Below are positions 44,284 to 54,627 of a DNA stretch of 64,000 nucleotides, piece by piece. The notes under the pieces were generated by a model. The model searched no databases. It was not told the origin of the DNA and saw only the letters and a program-made list of their open reading frames with translations. The stretch's first letter is position 1; the number at the start of each line of letters is the position of its first letter. Origin of the DNA: DYRB01 sp963709645 (lineage in GTDB: Bacteria > Pseudomonadota > Gammaproteobacteria > Chromatiales > Chromatiaceae); NCBI GenBank assembly GCA_963709645.1, contig CAVPXP010000017.1, forward strand, positions 1 to 64,000. The letters are read 5' to 3'. The position numbers and the translations under genes were made by a program.

Positions 44284-44717
44284 CAGTTCACCCCCTCGAC
44301 ATTGAGCCCCATGGAGCGGGCGCTTCCAGCAATGGTGCGCACCGCGGCATCCATGTCTGCCGCCGTCAGGTCGGGCATCTTGAGGGTCGCAATCTCTTCA
44401 AGCTGAGCGCGGGTCACGGTACCGACCTTCAACTTATTCGGGGTGCTACTCCCCTTGGCCAGCCCCAGCGCCTTGGCCAGCAAGACGGCAGCGGGCGGTG
44501 TCTTCGTGATGAAGGTGAAGCTGCGATCGGAATAGACGGTGATGACGACCGGAGTCGGAAGCCCCTTCTCTTGGCTCTGCGTCCTGGCATTGAACGCCTT
44601 GCAGAACTCCATGATGTTCACACCGTGCTGACCCAGAGCCGGACCGACCGGAGGACTCGGGTTGGCCTCGCCGGCCTTGACCTGCAGCTTAATGTAGGCC
44701 GTAATCTTCTTTGCCAT
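44283..44717 (-). CDS. rplK: 50S ribosomal protein L11
   Basis: The 144-residue product starts MAKKITAYIKLQVKAGEANPSPPVGPALGQHGVN and has the C-terminal rRNA-binding domain ending SARSMGLNVEGVN. It forms the GTPase-associated centre and senses deacylated tRNA for RelA. A 242-base spacer separates it from nusG, and I see no clear promoter there. Confidence 0.97.
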   Translation of the reverse strand: MAKKITAYIKLQVKAGEANPSPPVGPALGQHGVNIMEFCKAFNARTQSQEKGLPTPVVITVYSDRSFTFITKTPPAAVLLAKALGLAKGSSTPNKLKVGTVTRAQLEEIATLKMPDLTAADMDAAVRTIAGSARSMGLNVEGVN

Positions 44718-44959
44718 TTGGCATCTCCTGTGGGTTCGATCGCCAACCGTGAAGGCTGGCTCCCCGTTACCGCGTGGCGTTTGCCCGCGGCGTTAGGCGA
44801 CCTCCAGACCGAAGGTTGCAGTACCGTTGGCCGACTGGGGCACCCCACCTGAAGCCGAAATCGCCGCCAAGCCCGTCCTAAACCTGATCCGACTCCGCCT
44901 TGCGACTCCTGGAGATTGCGTGCCTCCTGGCAGCTTGCCACCAATCGGTGGTTCAGGGC

Positions 44960-45493
44960 TCACCCCTTTTCGATCTGAGCGAATTCCAGGTCCACTGGCG
45001 TAGACCGACCGAAGATGAGCACCGACACCTTGAGGCGGTTCTTTTCGTAATCGACCTCTTCGACGACACCATTGAAGTCGGTGAAGGGACCATCGGTGAC
45101 GCGCACGACCTCACCCGGCTCATAGAGCACCTTTGGCCGTGGCTTCTCCGTACCCTCCTGCATGCGCTGCAAAATGGCGTCGGCCTGCCGATCCGGGACC
45201 GGGGCGGGCCGGTCGCCGGTACCCCCGATGAAGCCCATGACCTTGGGGACACTCTTGACCAAATGCCAAGTCTCGTCGGTCATCTCCATATTGACCAACA
45301 CGTACCCCGGATAGAACTTTCGCTCGCTCTTACGCTGCTGCCCGCCGCGCATCTCCACCACCTCTTCGGTGGGTACGAGCACGGTCCCGAACTTGTCCTC
45401 CATACCTGCCCGGCGGATACGTTCCTCGAGGGAGCGCTTAACCTGCCCCTCAAACCCCGAGTAGGCATGAATCACGTACCAGCGCATCGGCAT
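44960..45493 (-). CDS. nusG: Transcription termination/antitermination factor NusG
   Basis: The 177-residue product has the NGN domain (RWYVIHAYSGFEGQVKRSLEER) and a C-terminal KOW domain (EPGEVVRVTDGPFTDFNGVVEEV). NusG binds the polymerase clamp and couples it to Rho or to ribosomal S10. ATG 45487 is the alternative start (MRWYVIHAY). The start appears to overlap secE by 44 bases only because secE carries a likely extra base. Confidence 0.96.
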   Translation of the reverse strand: MPMRWYVIHAYSGFEGQVKRSLEERIRRAGMEDKFGTVLVPTEEVVEMRGGQQRKSERKFYPGYVLVNMEMTDETWHLVKSVPKVMGFIGGTGDRPAPVPDRQADAILQRMQEGTEKPRPKVLYEPGEVVRVTDGPFTDFNGVVEEVDYEKNRLKVSVLIFGRSTPVDLEFAQIEKG

Positions 45494-45875
45494 GCCCTAG
45501 GCTCCCCTTGCCGGTTACGGCGTGGAGAATCGCCATGAGGGCGAGGTCAAACAGCCACAGCACGATGGAAAGGATGAGGACCATCACGATGACGACCAAG
45601 GTGGTCTGGAGAGTCTCCTGGCGGGTCGGCCAAACGACCTTGCGCACTTCCATGCGAGCAGCAGCGATGAACTGCCAGAGATCGCGGCCAGGTTGCGTCT
45701 GAAGCGCGACGGCAGCCGCAGCCCCACCCACCGCCAGGAGCGCAATAACACGCAGCAGGACCGAATAGGCGGCGAAGTAGTAGAAGGCGTAGATGCCGCC
45801 GACCAGCAAAATCGCCGCCGCCGCCAGTTTGACAGTGTCCAAACCGGCGCCTTCCACCTCAGCTTTTGCATTCAT
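45450..45875 (-). CDS. secE: Preprotein translocase subunit SecE, 3' end probably frameshifted
   Basis: Three membrane helices and the conserved cytoplasmic stretch AARMEVRKVVWPTRQETLQTT identify the proteobacterial SecE. As read, the frame runs 141 residues and into nusG. Removing one C/G from the run at 45504-45507 gives a product of 125 residues ending VTGKGA with a TAG at 45497-45499, three bases before nusG; this is the normal length, ending and spacing. SecE clamps SecY in the inner membrane. The frame problem is one of about twelve extra bases in this window. Confidence 0.88.
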   Translation of the reverse strand: MNAKAEVEGAGLDTVKLAAAAILLVGGIYAFYYFAAYSVLLRVIALLAVGGAAAAVALQTQPGRDLWQFIAAARMEVRKVVWPTRQETLQTTLVVIVMVLILSIVLWLFDLALMAILHAVTGKGSLGHADALVRDSCLLGV

Positions 45876-45909
45876 GGGAGATCGTGCGCCGTGTGCGCAA
45901 AAAGAAAAA

Positions 45910-45985
45910 TGGCAGGCCAGGAGGGGCTCGAACCCCCAACCTGCGGTTTTGGAGACCGCTGCTCTACCAATTGAGCTACTGGCCT
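45910..45985 (-). tRNA. tRNA-Trp (CCA)
   Basis: A 76-base cloverleaf with 7-bp acceptor stem (AGGCCAG/CTGGCCT), anticodon loop centred on CCA, GGTTCGA T-loop and encoded 3' CCA. It lies between the second tuf and secE, a place also used by tRNA-Trp in many proteobacteria. Confidence 0.95.
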
Positions 45986-46072
45986 AGAAAAACTGGGCTG
46001 CGCGGACCGGCGACGGAAAGGGAGACCCCTCACACCGCCACAGGATCCGCCGACATGACTCTTACTCGACTG

Positions 46073-47263
<1,191 letters not shown>

Positions 47264-47342
47264 GACGTGTTCTCCGCAGATTCAAAATGGTCAAGAAGGA
47301 GCACCGATCTAGCTCACCCGATGGCCGGCACGACGAAGCAAA

Positions 47343-47418
47343 TGGAGCCCATGTCCGGAATCGAACCGGAGACCTCACCCTTACCAAGGGTGTGCTCTAC
47401 CAGCTGAGCTACATGGGC
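47343..47418 (-). tRNA. tRNA-Thr (GGU)
   Basis: A 76-base tRNA with acceptor GCCCATG/CATGGGC, anticodon GGT in the loop TTGGTAA, T-loop GGTTCGATT and encoded CCA. Last of the three-tRNA cluster before tuf, equivalent to thrT of E. coli. Confidence 0.95.
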
Positions 47419-47443
47419 AGAAACGGCCGAGTCCAATCATGAA

Positions 47444-47517
<74 letters not shown>

Positions 47518-47676
47518 CGTGACCCCCCTGAGTCGCCTCGGCGAGGCTCATCGCCACCGAGTCCATGGCCGCCCAGGGGACCGGCCTCAACAGCCCGCCC
47601 GCCCGCAGCCGCCATGGCGAAGGCGATACTTCCCTAGCGCTGCGTCGCCCCCCTGCGCCAGGGCTCAATCCCATGC

Positions 47677-47761
47677 TGGTGGAGGGGGGAGGATTCGAAC
47701 CTCCGAAGGCTGAGCCGTCAGATTTACAGTCTGATCCCTTTGACCGCTCGGGAACCCCTCC
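47677..47761 (-). tRNA. tRNA-Tyr (GUA)
   Basis: An 85-base class II tRNA with acceptor GGAGGGG/CCCCTCC, anticodon GTA in CTGTAAA, a long variable arm and encoded CCA. It is the first gene after the promoter at 47776-47804, which would leave a leader of only about eight bases. Confidence 0.95.
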
Positions 47762-47775
47762 GAAACGAGCGGCGC

Positions 47776-47804
47776 AGTATACGAGGGGCCCCAGCGGGCG
47801 TCAA
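47776..47804 (-). promoter_or_regulatory. Strong promoter of the tRNA-tuf transcription unit
   Basis: TTGACG (47804-47799), 17 bases, TATACT (47781-47776) on the minus strand, followed by the GC-rich discriminator GCGCCGC. Such a discriminator is typical of stable-RNA promoters under ppGpp control; that control is inferred. Both hexamers match the str promoter at 33460-33488. Confidence 0.88.
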
Positions 47805-47965
47805 TCACAATCGGGGCATGCCCAGCATGCCGGACACCCGGCCGCGCAACGCGCGGCCTTGGGACAGGGCCCCGCCTGTTTGCTAGCATGATTGGCCCTT
47901 GCGGTACCACGCCGGGGATGCCCGGGCGCAGGGTCTGCCGCCAATGCAAGCCCCAGGAGACAACG

Positions 47966-49303
47966 ATGAACGTCACGGTTTTCGGCAGCGGGTATGTCGG
48001 CCTCGTCACGGGCGCGTGCCTGGCGGAAGTCGGCAACAACGTCCTCTGCATTGATGTAGATCCCGAGAAGATCGCCGTCCTCAACGCAGGTGGAGTACCC
48101 ATCTACGAGCCCGGACTCGACGAGATGCTGAGGAAGAATCGGGCTGCCGGGCGAATCTCGTTCTCGACCGACCCATCGGAGGGCGTGAAGCACGGGCTTT
48201 TCCAGTTCGTTGCGGTCGGGACGCCGCCCGACGAGGACGGGTCGGCGGACCTCACACACGTCCTGGCTGTCGCCCGCACCATTGGAGAGCGCATGGACGA
48301 CTACCGGATCATCGTCGACAAGTCCACCGTACCCGTCGGAACGGCTGATCAGGTCGGCAAGGCCGTGCGTCAAGCGCAGGCGGCCCGCGGAGCGGCGGTA
48401 GAGTTCGACGTCGTATCCAACCCGGAGTTTCTCAAAGAGGGGGCTGCGATCGACGACTTCTTGCGCCCGGACCGAATAATCGTCGGAACGGACAACCCGC
48501 GCACCGCCGAGCTTCTGCGGGCCCTGTACGCCCCCTTCAACCGCAACCGCGACCGCCTCATTGTCATGGACGTGCGGTCCGCGGAGCTCACCAAGTACGC
48601 CGCGAATGCCATGCTCGCCACCAAGATCAGCTTCATGAACGAGCTGTCCAACATCGCTGAGGCTGTCGGCGCCGATATCGAGAAGGTGCGCGTCGGTATC
48701 GGCTCCGACCCGCGCATCGGTTACCAATTCATCTACCCGGGCTGCGGCTATGGCGGTTCCTGCTTCCCCAAGGACGTTCGGGCCTTGGAGCGCACCGCAC
48801 GCACGATCGGTTACGATGCCCAACTGCTGAGCGCGGTGGAAGCCGTCAATTTTCGGCAGAAGAATGTGCTTTTCCAGAAAATCCGAGACGCTTTCGACGG
48901 ACAAGTCGAGGGCCGGACCATCGCCCTGTGGGGCCTATCGTTCAAACCCAACACTGACGACATGCGTGAGGCGTCGAGCCGGACCCTGATGGAGGCCCTT
49001 TGGCGCGCTGGGGCGCGGGTGCGCGCCTTCGACCCTGCCGCCATGGAGGAGGCCCGACGTATCTACGGAGAACGCGACGACCTCGTCTTGACCGAGGACG
49101 CGATGGCCGCGGTCGACGGAGCCGACGCCTTGGTCATCGTCACCGAGTGGTCCCAGTTTCGCAGCCCCGACTACAGGGCCCTTGCCTCCCGGCTGAAGCA
49201 GCCAGTCGTCATCGACGGACGCAACGTCCTTGACCCACGACAGGTGTCGGGGGCAGGCATCACCTATATCTCCATCGGCCGAGGCCCGGTCAGGCCCGCC
49301 TGA
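47966..49303 (+). CDS. ugd: UDP-glucose 6-dehydrogenase
   Basis: The 445-residue enzyme has the N-terminal NAD-binding loop (VFGSGYVGLVTG), the catalytic Cys266 in GGSCFPKD and a C-terminal substrate domain with WGLSFKPNTDDMRE. It oxidises UDP-glucose to UDP-glucuronate with two NAD, for exopolysaccharide or lipid A/LPS sugar synthesis in the cytoplasm. ATG 47966 follows CAGGAG at good spacing; an in-frame ATG at 47888 is rejected because it would precede the Rossmann start by 26 residues. A small GC hairpin without T-run (49307-49325) follows. It is divergent from the tRNA operon and not next to other sugar genes. Confidence 0.95.
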   Translation: MNVTVFGSGYVGLVTGACLAEVGNNVLCIDVDPEKIAVLNAGGVPIYEPGLDEMLRKNRAAGRISFSTDPSEGVKHGLFQFVAVGTPPDEDGSADLTHVLAVARTIGERMDDYRIIVDKSTVPVGTADQVGKAVRQAQAARGAAVEFDVVSNPEFLKEGAAIDDFLRPDRIIVGTDNPRTAELLRALYAPFNRNRDRLIVMDVRSAELTKYAANAMLATKISFMNELSNIAEAVGADIEKVRVGIGSDPRIGYQFIYPGCGYGGSCFPKDVRALERTARTIGYDAQLLSAVEAVNFRQKNVLFQKIRDAFDGQVEGRTIALWGLSFKPNTDDMREASSRTLMEALWRAGARVRAFDPAAMEEARRIYGERDDLVLTEDAMAAVDGADALVIVTEWSQFRSPDYRALASRLKQPVVIDGRNVLDPRQVSGAGITYISIGRGPVRPA

Positions 49304-49450
49304 CGCCGGACCGAGAACCGGTCCGCAGGGGACACCCTTCCCAACGGCTGCTCGCGCCTCCGGCGTCAGTCGATCTACAATTGCGGGCGAAGACCAAGCG
49401 TCCGACCCGCACCGCACGACAATCAACGACGTACTCAGGAGAGACAAGCC

Positions 49451-49969
49451 ATGAAACACAGCATCACAGCCTTCATCGGCGCCATCGGCTTTGCCGCTGC
49501 CGGCGTCACCCAGGCCGCCACCTTCATGGACGCCGAGTGGGCGTCCCAGATGTGCAAGGCCTGGAACGCCAACGCCACCTTGACCAAGGGACTCGCAGGC
49601 GACGCCTGGGCCAAGAACGACGCGGGCCGCGGCTACAAGGTGATCCACCTGTACCGCACCAAGTGCGGCCCTAAAACCGCCGTGGAGCTCGAACTCTCCG
49701 AGCAGGGCGGCAAGGCCGCCTGCGTTCGCGGCGGGGCTATCACGCACCCCAAACTCAACCTCGATGTCGACTATCTCATGCACGCCACGGACGAGGACTG
49801 GACCTGCATGGGCGAGGGCAAATTCGGCTGCGGGGCGATGGGGGCCATGATGACCGGCAAATTGAAGTTCGAAGGCCCCAAGGGTGAAGCCATGGGGGTC
49901 ATGGGTCCCTTCGATGGCTTCCTTACCACCACAGGAAAGGTCCCGGGTGACAAGGCCGCCTGCCCCTAA
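49451..49969 (+). CDS. Secreted SCP2-like (sterol-carrier-fold) protein
   Basis: The 172-residue product begins with a signal peptide ending near VTQAA. The mature part has six to seven cysteines (including WTCMGEGKFGCGAM) and a C-terminal stretch GKLKFEGPKGEAMGVMGPF that resembles the lipid-binding end of SCP2-type domains, the reason for the call. The N-terminal half (WASQMCKAWNANATLTKGL) is like other periplasmic SCP2-like proteins of purple bacteria as I remember them, so the match is tentative. A ribosome site (GGAGA) precedes ATG 49451. It may bind hydrophobic molecules in the periplasm; the FadL-type porin gene is next. Confidence 0.55.
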   Translation: MKHSITAFIGAIGFAAAGVTQAATFMDAEWASQMCKAWNANATLTKGLAGDAWAKNDAGRGYKVIHLYRTKCGPKTAVELELSEQGGKAACVRGGAITHPKLNLDVDYLMHATDEDWTCMGEGKFGCGAMGAMMTGKLKFEGPKGEAMGVMGPFDGFLTTTGKVPGDKAACP

Positions 49970-49975
49970 GGGGAT

Positions 49976-50114
49976 GCTGATTTAAAGCCATCCCTGGCTT
50001 GAATCAGCTCGCGCTCCCCGAGGCGCGACTCGTGGAGCGCTCCATTTTCAACGGCTTAGCGCCGTTGAAAATGGCGGGCCCTCCGTGGCCCGCACGGGAA
50101 ACGCTTAAATCAGC
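49976..50114. repeat. 139-bp inverted-repeat element with nested palindromes
   Basis: The ends are imperfect inverted copies of GCTGATTTAA(A)GC (49976-49988 and 50103-50114). Inside are two hairpins: 49976-50008 (GCTGATT../..AATCAGC) and a perfect 14-bp stem, CCATTTTCAACGGC with its complement around a 5-base loop, at 50042-50074. It starts seven bases after the SCP2-like gene stop and could act as its terminator or be a small REP/MITE-like mobile repeat. Confidence 0.7.
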
Positions 50115-50323
50115 GCTTCCCCTAACCCTAACGACATCCGCCGACCGCTGGGGCGCCCCGCCCCGGCGAACCCCTCCCGACCATTGAAGCCCCACGGCCG
50201 GCCCGCCCGAGGGCCGGCCGCCCCGCAAGCCACTAGCCCGCCCCCACCAACGCACACGCCACTGTAGCGACCATGCGACGATCGGCGCAATCCGCCCTTC
50301 GTGGGATTTTATTTGCTTTGCCA

Positions 50324-50352
50324 TTGACAATCCGCAACAACAGCGTAATCAT
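50324..50352 (+). promoter_or_regulatory. Possible promoter of the FadL-type gene
   Basis: A perfect -35 hexamer TTGACA (50324-50329) is followed after 16-17 bases by TAATCAT, a poor -10. It lies about 90 bases before the gene. Confidence 0.35.
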
Positions 50353-50442
50353 ATCTGTCACATGTAGTCTAATTACAACGATTGTCCAGCCCACCCGCGC
50401 CAAGCCCCACTAGCAGGCGCTCACTCAGCCAGGAGGAATCCC

Positions 50443-51855
50443 ATGAAACTCAACCTCATCGCCATCGCCGTCGGGCTCGCCTGCGCCACTGCGGTCCCTG
50501 TTGCCCAAGCGACCAATGGCTACATGTCCCACGGCTACTCCCCCATCTCCAGCGGCATGGGCGGCGCGGACAGCGCCCTGCCCCAGGACGCGGCCTCCCT
50601 GATCGACAATCCCGCCGGGCTGGTGGAGGTCGGGCAGCGTGCGGACATCGCGGTCAAATGGTTCAGCCCGATCCGCAAGTACACCGGCTCGGATCTGACC
50701 GTGGGTGCGCTCGGACCCGTCGGCGCCAACCTGATGGGCGGCGAAGTCGAGAGCCGCAACAACGACTTCCTGATCCCGACGATCGCCTATGCTCAGCCGC
50801 TGGACGCCAACAGCGCCATCGGTGTCGCTCTGTACGGCAACGGCGGCATGAACACCCAGTACGGCAGCCAGTTCACTGCATTTGATTTCGGCACCTACGG
50901 CGGCAACAGCCCCAACAACCAGTTCGGCCTGGGTGGCGGCAATACCGGCATCAACCTGGAGCAGCTCGGCCTTGCCCTGACCTACTCCCGCCGCCTGAAC
51001 GAGAGCTTCAACCTCGGCGCAAGCCTGATCCTGGCCGCACAGAGCTTCGAGGCGAAGGGACTCGGCGCCTTTGCCGGTTTCACGGAGGTCACCACCCAGT
51101 CCCTGATTTCCAGCCGAGGTCAGGCGCCTGTTGCCGCCCAGAACCTGACGGACAACGACACGGAGTGGTCCTACGGGGCAGGCGTCCAGATCGGCGGGCT
51201 GTGGAAGGTCAACCCGATGGTCAACCTAGCCCTGTCCTACCGTACCAAGACCTACATGACCAAGTTCGACAGCTACTCCGACCTCTACGCCAACGGCGGC
51301 GAGTTCGATATACCGGCGGTCGGCACCATCGGCCTGGCCTTCAAGCCAACCGACAAGCTGTCCTTCGCCCTGGACGTGTCGCAGATCTGGTACAGCGACG
51401 TCGATGCCATCGGCAACAGCAACCAGCTGGCCCAGAAGTGCGACGTCGGCGCGGCGTTTGGCCAGCCCAACTTCGGCGGGACCTATGACGCCAGCTACTG
51501 CCTCGGCGGATCCAACGGCGCTGGCTTCGGGTGGAGCGACGCGACCGTCATCAAGTTCGGCGTCCAGTACGTCATCAACCCGGAGTGGACGGTGCGCGCC
51601 GGCTACAACCACAACAACCAGGTCATCAAGGAGTCCGAGGTCCCCTTCAACGTGCTCGCCCCCGCGGTCGTCACGGACCACTGGACCATCGGTCTGACCA
51701 CGAAATTGGCGAAAAACTACGAGATCACCGGCTGGGCCATGTATGCCCCCGAGCAGACGGTCTCCGGGTCCAGCGCCTTCACTGCTGGCAGCAATCCATC
51801 CATCTCGATGACGCAGTATGAGGTCGGTATCGCCTTTAGTTATCTGTTCAACTGA
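50443..51855 (+). CDS. FadL/OmpP1-type outer-membrane transport protein
   Basis: The 470-residue product has a signal peptide ending PVAQA and an N-terminus (TNGYMSHGYSPISSGMGGADSAL, then DAASLIDNPAGL) that matches the hatch region of the FadL/TodX family. Alternating beta strands with aromatic girdles fill the rest, ending in FSYLFN. Family members pass long-chain fatty acids or other hydrophobic compounds through the outer membrane. Two cysteines in an extracellular-type loop (about 325-350) could pair. AGGAGG precedes the ATG and a strong terminator follows, so it is monocistronic. Confidence 0.75.
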   Translation: MKLNLIAIAVGLACATAVPVAQATNGYMSHGYSPISSGMGGADSALPQDAASLIDNPAGLVEVGQRADIAVKWFSPIRKYTGSDLTVGALGPVGANLMGGEVESRNNDFLIPTIAYAQPLDANSAIGVALYGNGGMNTQYGSQFTAFDFGTYGGNSPNNQFGLGGGNTGINLEQLGLALTYSRRLNESFNLGASLILAAQSFEAKGLGAFAGFTEVTTQSLISSRGQAPVAAQNLTDNDTEWSYGAGVQIGGLWKVNPMVNLALSYRTKTYMTKFDSYSDLYANGGEFDIPAVGTIGLAFKPTDKLSFALDVSQIWYSDVDAIGNSNQLAQKCDVGAAFGQPNFGGTYDASYCLGGSNGAGFGWSDATVIKFGVQYVINPEWTVRAGYNHNNQVIKESEVPFNVLAPAVVTDHWTIGLTTKLAKNYEITGWAMYAPEQTVSGSSAFTAGSNPSISMTQYEVGIAFSYLFN

Positions 51856-51878
51856 GCGCGGTCGGGCCCTGAAAGAGA

Positions 51879-51904
51879 AAGGCCGCCCCCGGGCGGCCTT
51901 TTCC
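51879..51904 (+). terminator. Rho-independent terminator
   Basis: AAGGCCGCC and its complement GGCGGCCTT form a 9-bp stem around a C/G loop, followed by TTTT, 24 bases after the FadL-type gene stop. Confidence 0.88.
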
Positions 51905-52110
51905 ATTTCCCGACCCTAAGGCGATTTCTGTCAAATCATGCACCAGCCAGCTTGTCTTTGCGCCCACCTTCTTTGTCGCGCCAGCAGTCACATAGCCCTG
52001 CTATGCTCCTGCCGGTACTCCTTGAAGGCGGACGTAAATCCGGCGCCATCTGGTACATGATTTTCCGGCAATCGCCTAAGGCCGGCCCACGGCGGTCCTT
52101 ATGACTTCCC

Positions 52111-52695
52111 TCAGCGACCGCTGTGCAGCCGATGCATTGCCCGCTGGAAATCCCCGCGAACCAAATCCGGCAGGGCACCGTCGGCCTCCTGGAACAACTC
52201 GCGGATGGCCGCCTCTTCCGCCCTGGTCGCGCGACCCAGTACATAGTTGGTGACCAAATGTTTCTCACCTGGGTGGTCGATGCCGATGCGCAGACGCCAA
52301 AACTCCCGGCTCCCCAGCGCGTTGATGATGTCCCGCAATCCATTGTGGCCGGCATGGCCACCGCCCTGCTTGAGGCGGAGCGCCCCCACGGGCAGATCAA
52401 GCTCATCGTGGGCAACCAGAATCTGCTCGGGGGCAACATCGAAATAGCGTGCCACCGCGGCGACCGACTGGCCACTGCGGTTCATATAGGTCGCTGGTTT
52501 GAGCAGGCGGAGGTCCTGGCCTGTCAGCGCGACGCGGGCAAGCAGACCGTGGAACTTGGGTTCCAGCCGGAAAACACCGCCATGACCGAGGGCGATGGCC
52601 TCACCAAGCCAGAAGCCGACGTTGTGGCGTGTGGCCTCGTACTCTGGGCCTGGGTTGCCCAAGCCTACGATCAAGCGAATGCCAGGCTCGGCCAT
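52111..52695 (-). CDS. pth: Peptidyl-tRNA hydrolase
   Basis: The 194-residue enzyme has LIVGLGNPGPEYEATRHNVGF with the catalytic His24, the conserved LKPATYMNRSGQ and HDELDLPVG with the catalytic-pair Asp, and GGGHAGHNGLRDI. It frees tRNAs from dropped-off peptidyl-tRNA in the cytoplasm. It follows rplY by 85 bases, the usual gammaproteobacterial order. About 200 bases after it hold nothing recognisable. Confidence 0.96.
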   Translation of the reverse strand: MAEPGIRLIVGLGNPGPEYEATRHNVGFWLGEAIALGHGGVFRLEPKFHGLLARVALTGQDLRLLKPATYMNRSGQSVAAVARYFDVAPEQILVAHDELDLPVGALRLKQGGGHAGHNGLRDIINALGSREFWRLRIGIDHPGEKHLVTNYVLGRATRAEEAAIRELFQEADGALPDLVRGDFQRAMHRLHSGR

Positions 52696-52780
52696 CGGAC
52701 TGGAACGCTTGACGGGGTCGTGTGGGGGTTAGGGAGAAGGGCTAAGGGCGGCGACGCCGCCCGGCCCTAGCCGCAAAAGC

Positions 52781-53405
52781 TTAGTCAGGCTGGAGCTCGG
52801 CGCCCTCTTCACCCTCCTCACCCTCTTCGTCACCGATGTGGCCAGTATGAACGATGGCGACGGGGACATCCGGGTCCGGTGCATGTGCCAGGGCCACATC
52901 CTCCGGCAGGAGCAGCTCCGACAGGTGCAGGATGTCACCCACATCCATGTCGGCCATATCGACCGCGATGAACTCCGGCAGGTGCTTGGGCAGACAGGTG
53001 ATTTCGACCTCGGTAAGGTTGTGCGAGACCTGACCGCCAGCCTTAACCCCCACGGAGCTGCCCTCGTTGATGAAGTGCAGCGGCACCATCATGCGCAGCT
53101 TCTCGTCGGCGCTGACGCGCTGGAAATCTGCATGCATGACGAAGGGCTTGGCCGGGTGGCGCTGCAGGTCCTTGAGCACCACCTTGGACTCTGCATCGCC
53201 GACCTTCAGCGTCAGGACGTGAGAGTAGAAGGCCTCATTTTCCAGGTGACGCACCAGGGCGTTGTGGCCGACGGCAGATCATCTCGGGATCCTGCCGACC
53301 CCCGTAGACGATTCCGGGGACCATCCCCGAGCGACGCAGGCGGCGGCTCGCACCCTTCCCCGTGTCGCTGCGGGACTCCGCAACAAGTTCAAAGGTCTCG
53401 ATCAT
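52781..53405 (-). CDS. rplY: 50S ribosomal protein L25 (Ctc form), one frameshift as sequenced
   Basis: From ATG 53405 (GGAG upstream) the product reads MIETFELVAESRSDTGKGASRRLRRSGMVPGIVYGG, then changes frame at 53273-53274. Removing one base gives MI(S/C)VGHNALVRHLENEAFYSHVLTLKVGD and a total of about 207 residues: the N-terminal 5S-rRNA-binding L25 domain plus the C-terminal beta (TL5/Ctc) domain, ending in an acidic Glu-rich tail. Both halves fit the family fully, so an assembly insertion is the likely cause. It lies between prs and pth. Confidence 0.88.
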
Positions 53406-53500
53406 GTGACGTTCTCCGGTGACGATAACACAACCGGGATCCCGCGACCAGGACCCCGGCGACTGAGGGGCGTTCGCCCCGATCCCTGCAAGACCGAAGC

Positions 53501-54456
53501 TCAATCGACGAACAGTGAGCTGACCGATTCTTCGTTAGATACCCGGCGCATGGTCTCCGCCAGCAGTTGGCCGATGCTCAGCACGCCGGATCCGGGCACA
53601 GGCCTGCGCCTCCGGGCGCAGCGCCAGGGTATTGGTGACCACCAGTTCGTCCAGCTGGGACTGGCTGATGTTGTCCACGGCGGGTCCGGACAGGACCGGG
53701 TGAGTGCAGTAGGCCACGACGCGGGTGGCCCCGTGGCTCTTGAGCGCCCCGGCCGCCTGGCACAGGGTCCCCGCGGTGTCGACCAGATCGTCGATGAGGA
53801 CGCAGGACCGCCCCTCGACGTCGCCGATGATGTTCATGACCTTGGCCTCGTTGGGCCGCGGTCGGCGCTTGTCGATGATGGCCAGCTCCGCATCGTCCAG
53901 CCGCTTGGCCAGGGCGCGAGCGCGCACCACGCCGCCCACGTCCGGGGAGACCACCATCAGGTCTCGGATACTTCTGGCGCCAGACGTCGCCGAGCAGGAT
54001 CGGCGATGCGTAGACGTTGTCGACCGGGATGTCGAAAAAGCCCTGAATCTGGTCGGCGTGCAGATCCACGGTCAGCACCCGATCCGCACCCGCGTGCCCG
54101 ATCATCTTCGCCACCAGGCGGGCCGTGATCGGCACCCGAGCCGAGCGTGGGCGCCGATCCTGGCGCGCATAGCCGAAATAGGGGATCACCGCGGTGATGC
54201 GCTTGGCCGACGCCCAGCGCAGGGCGTCGATCATCACCAACAGCTCCATCAGGTTGTCGTTGGTCGGCGCCCCCGTCGGCTGAACCACGAAGACGTCGCG
54301 GCCGCGGACGTTCTCCTGAATCTCGGCCATGACCTCGCCGTCGCTGAACTGACCGACGACGGCCTTGCCCAGCGGGAGTCCGAGATGGCCGGCGATCTCA
54401 GCGGACAGCGCCGGGTTGGCGTTCCCGGAGAACACCATCATGTGACTGGCGGGCAA
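53501..54456 (-). CDS. prs: Ribose-phosphate pyrophosphokinase, two frameshifts as sequenced
   Basis: The chain starts at a TTG (54456; MMVFSGNANPALSAEIA follows) and has the flexible-loop and ATP region (YFGYARQDRRPRSARVPITA), VLTVDLHADQIQGFF and the ribose-5-phosphate loop CVLIDDLVDTAGTL. Two extra bases break the frame: the T at 53964 (rejoining KYP to DLMVVSPDVGG) and one C in 53586-53587 (rejoining ACARIR to VLSIGQLLAET). The repaired product ends SVSSLFVD at 53501. The enzyme makes PRPP for purines, pyrimidines, His, Trp and NAD. It follows tRNA-Gln, the expected order. ATG codons six and seven codons downstream are alternative starts. Confidence 0.9.
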
Positions 54457-54492
54457 GACCTGCTACCTCGTCTGCACCGGGGAGCAGAAGGT

Positions 54493-54567
54493 TGGCTGGG
54501 GCGCCAGGATTCGAACCTGGGAATGCAGGGATCAAAACCCAGTGCCTTACCGCTTGGCGACGCCCCA
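54493..54567 (-). tRNA. tRNA-Gln (UUG)
   Basis: A 75-base tRNA with acceptor TGGGGCG/CGCCCCA, anticodon TTG in the loop TTTTGAT and encoded CCA. It lies between ispE and prs, a conserved gammaproteobacterial location. Confidence 0.95.
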
Positions 54568-54627
54568 GTTGAATTGCGAAAGCCAGAGTTGCGGCGCGTC
54601 TTGCTCGCCCCCTGGCCCGCAGCAGCG

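Larger units (their letters stand above)
49970..50442. other. Palindrome-rich spacer before the FadL-type gene
   Basis: A 473-base gap with no gene. Its first third is the inverted-repeat element listed at 49976-50114; the middle is GC-rich sequence without visible signals; the last 120 bases are AT-richer and hold a possible promoter at 50324-50352 and a good ribosome site (AGGAGG) before 50443. Confidence 0.6.

Noticed and set aside
47801..48904. Minus-strand open frame of 367 codons opposite ugd
   Set aside because: ugd is complete on the plus strand with catalytic motifs; the antisense reading has no recognisable features.
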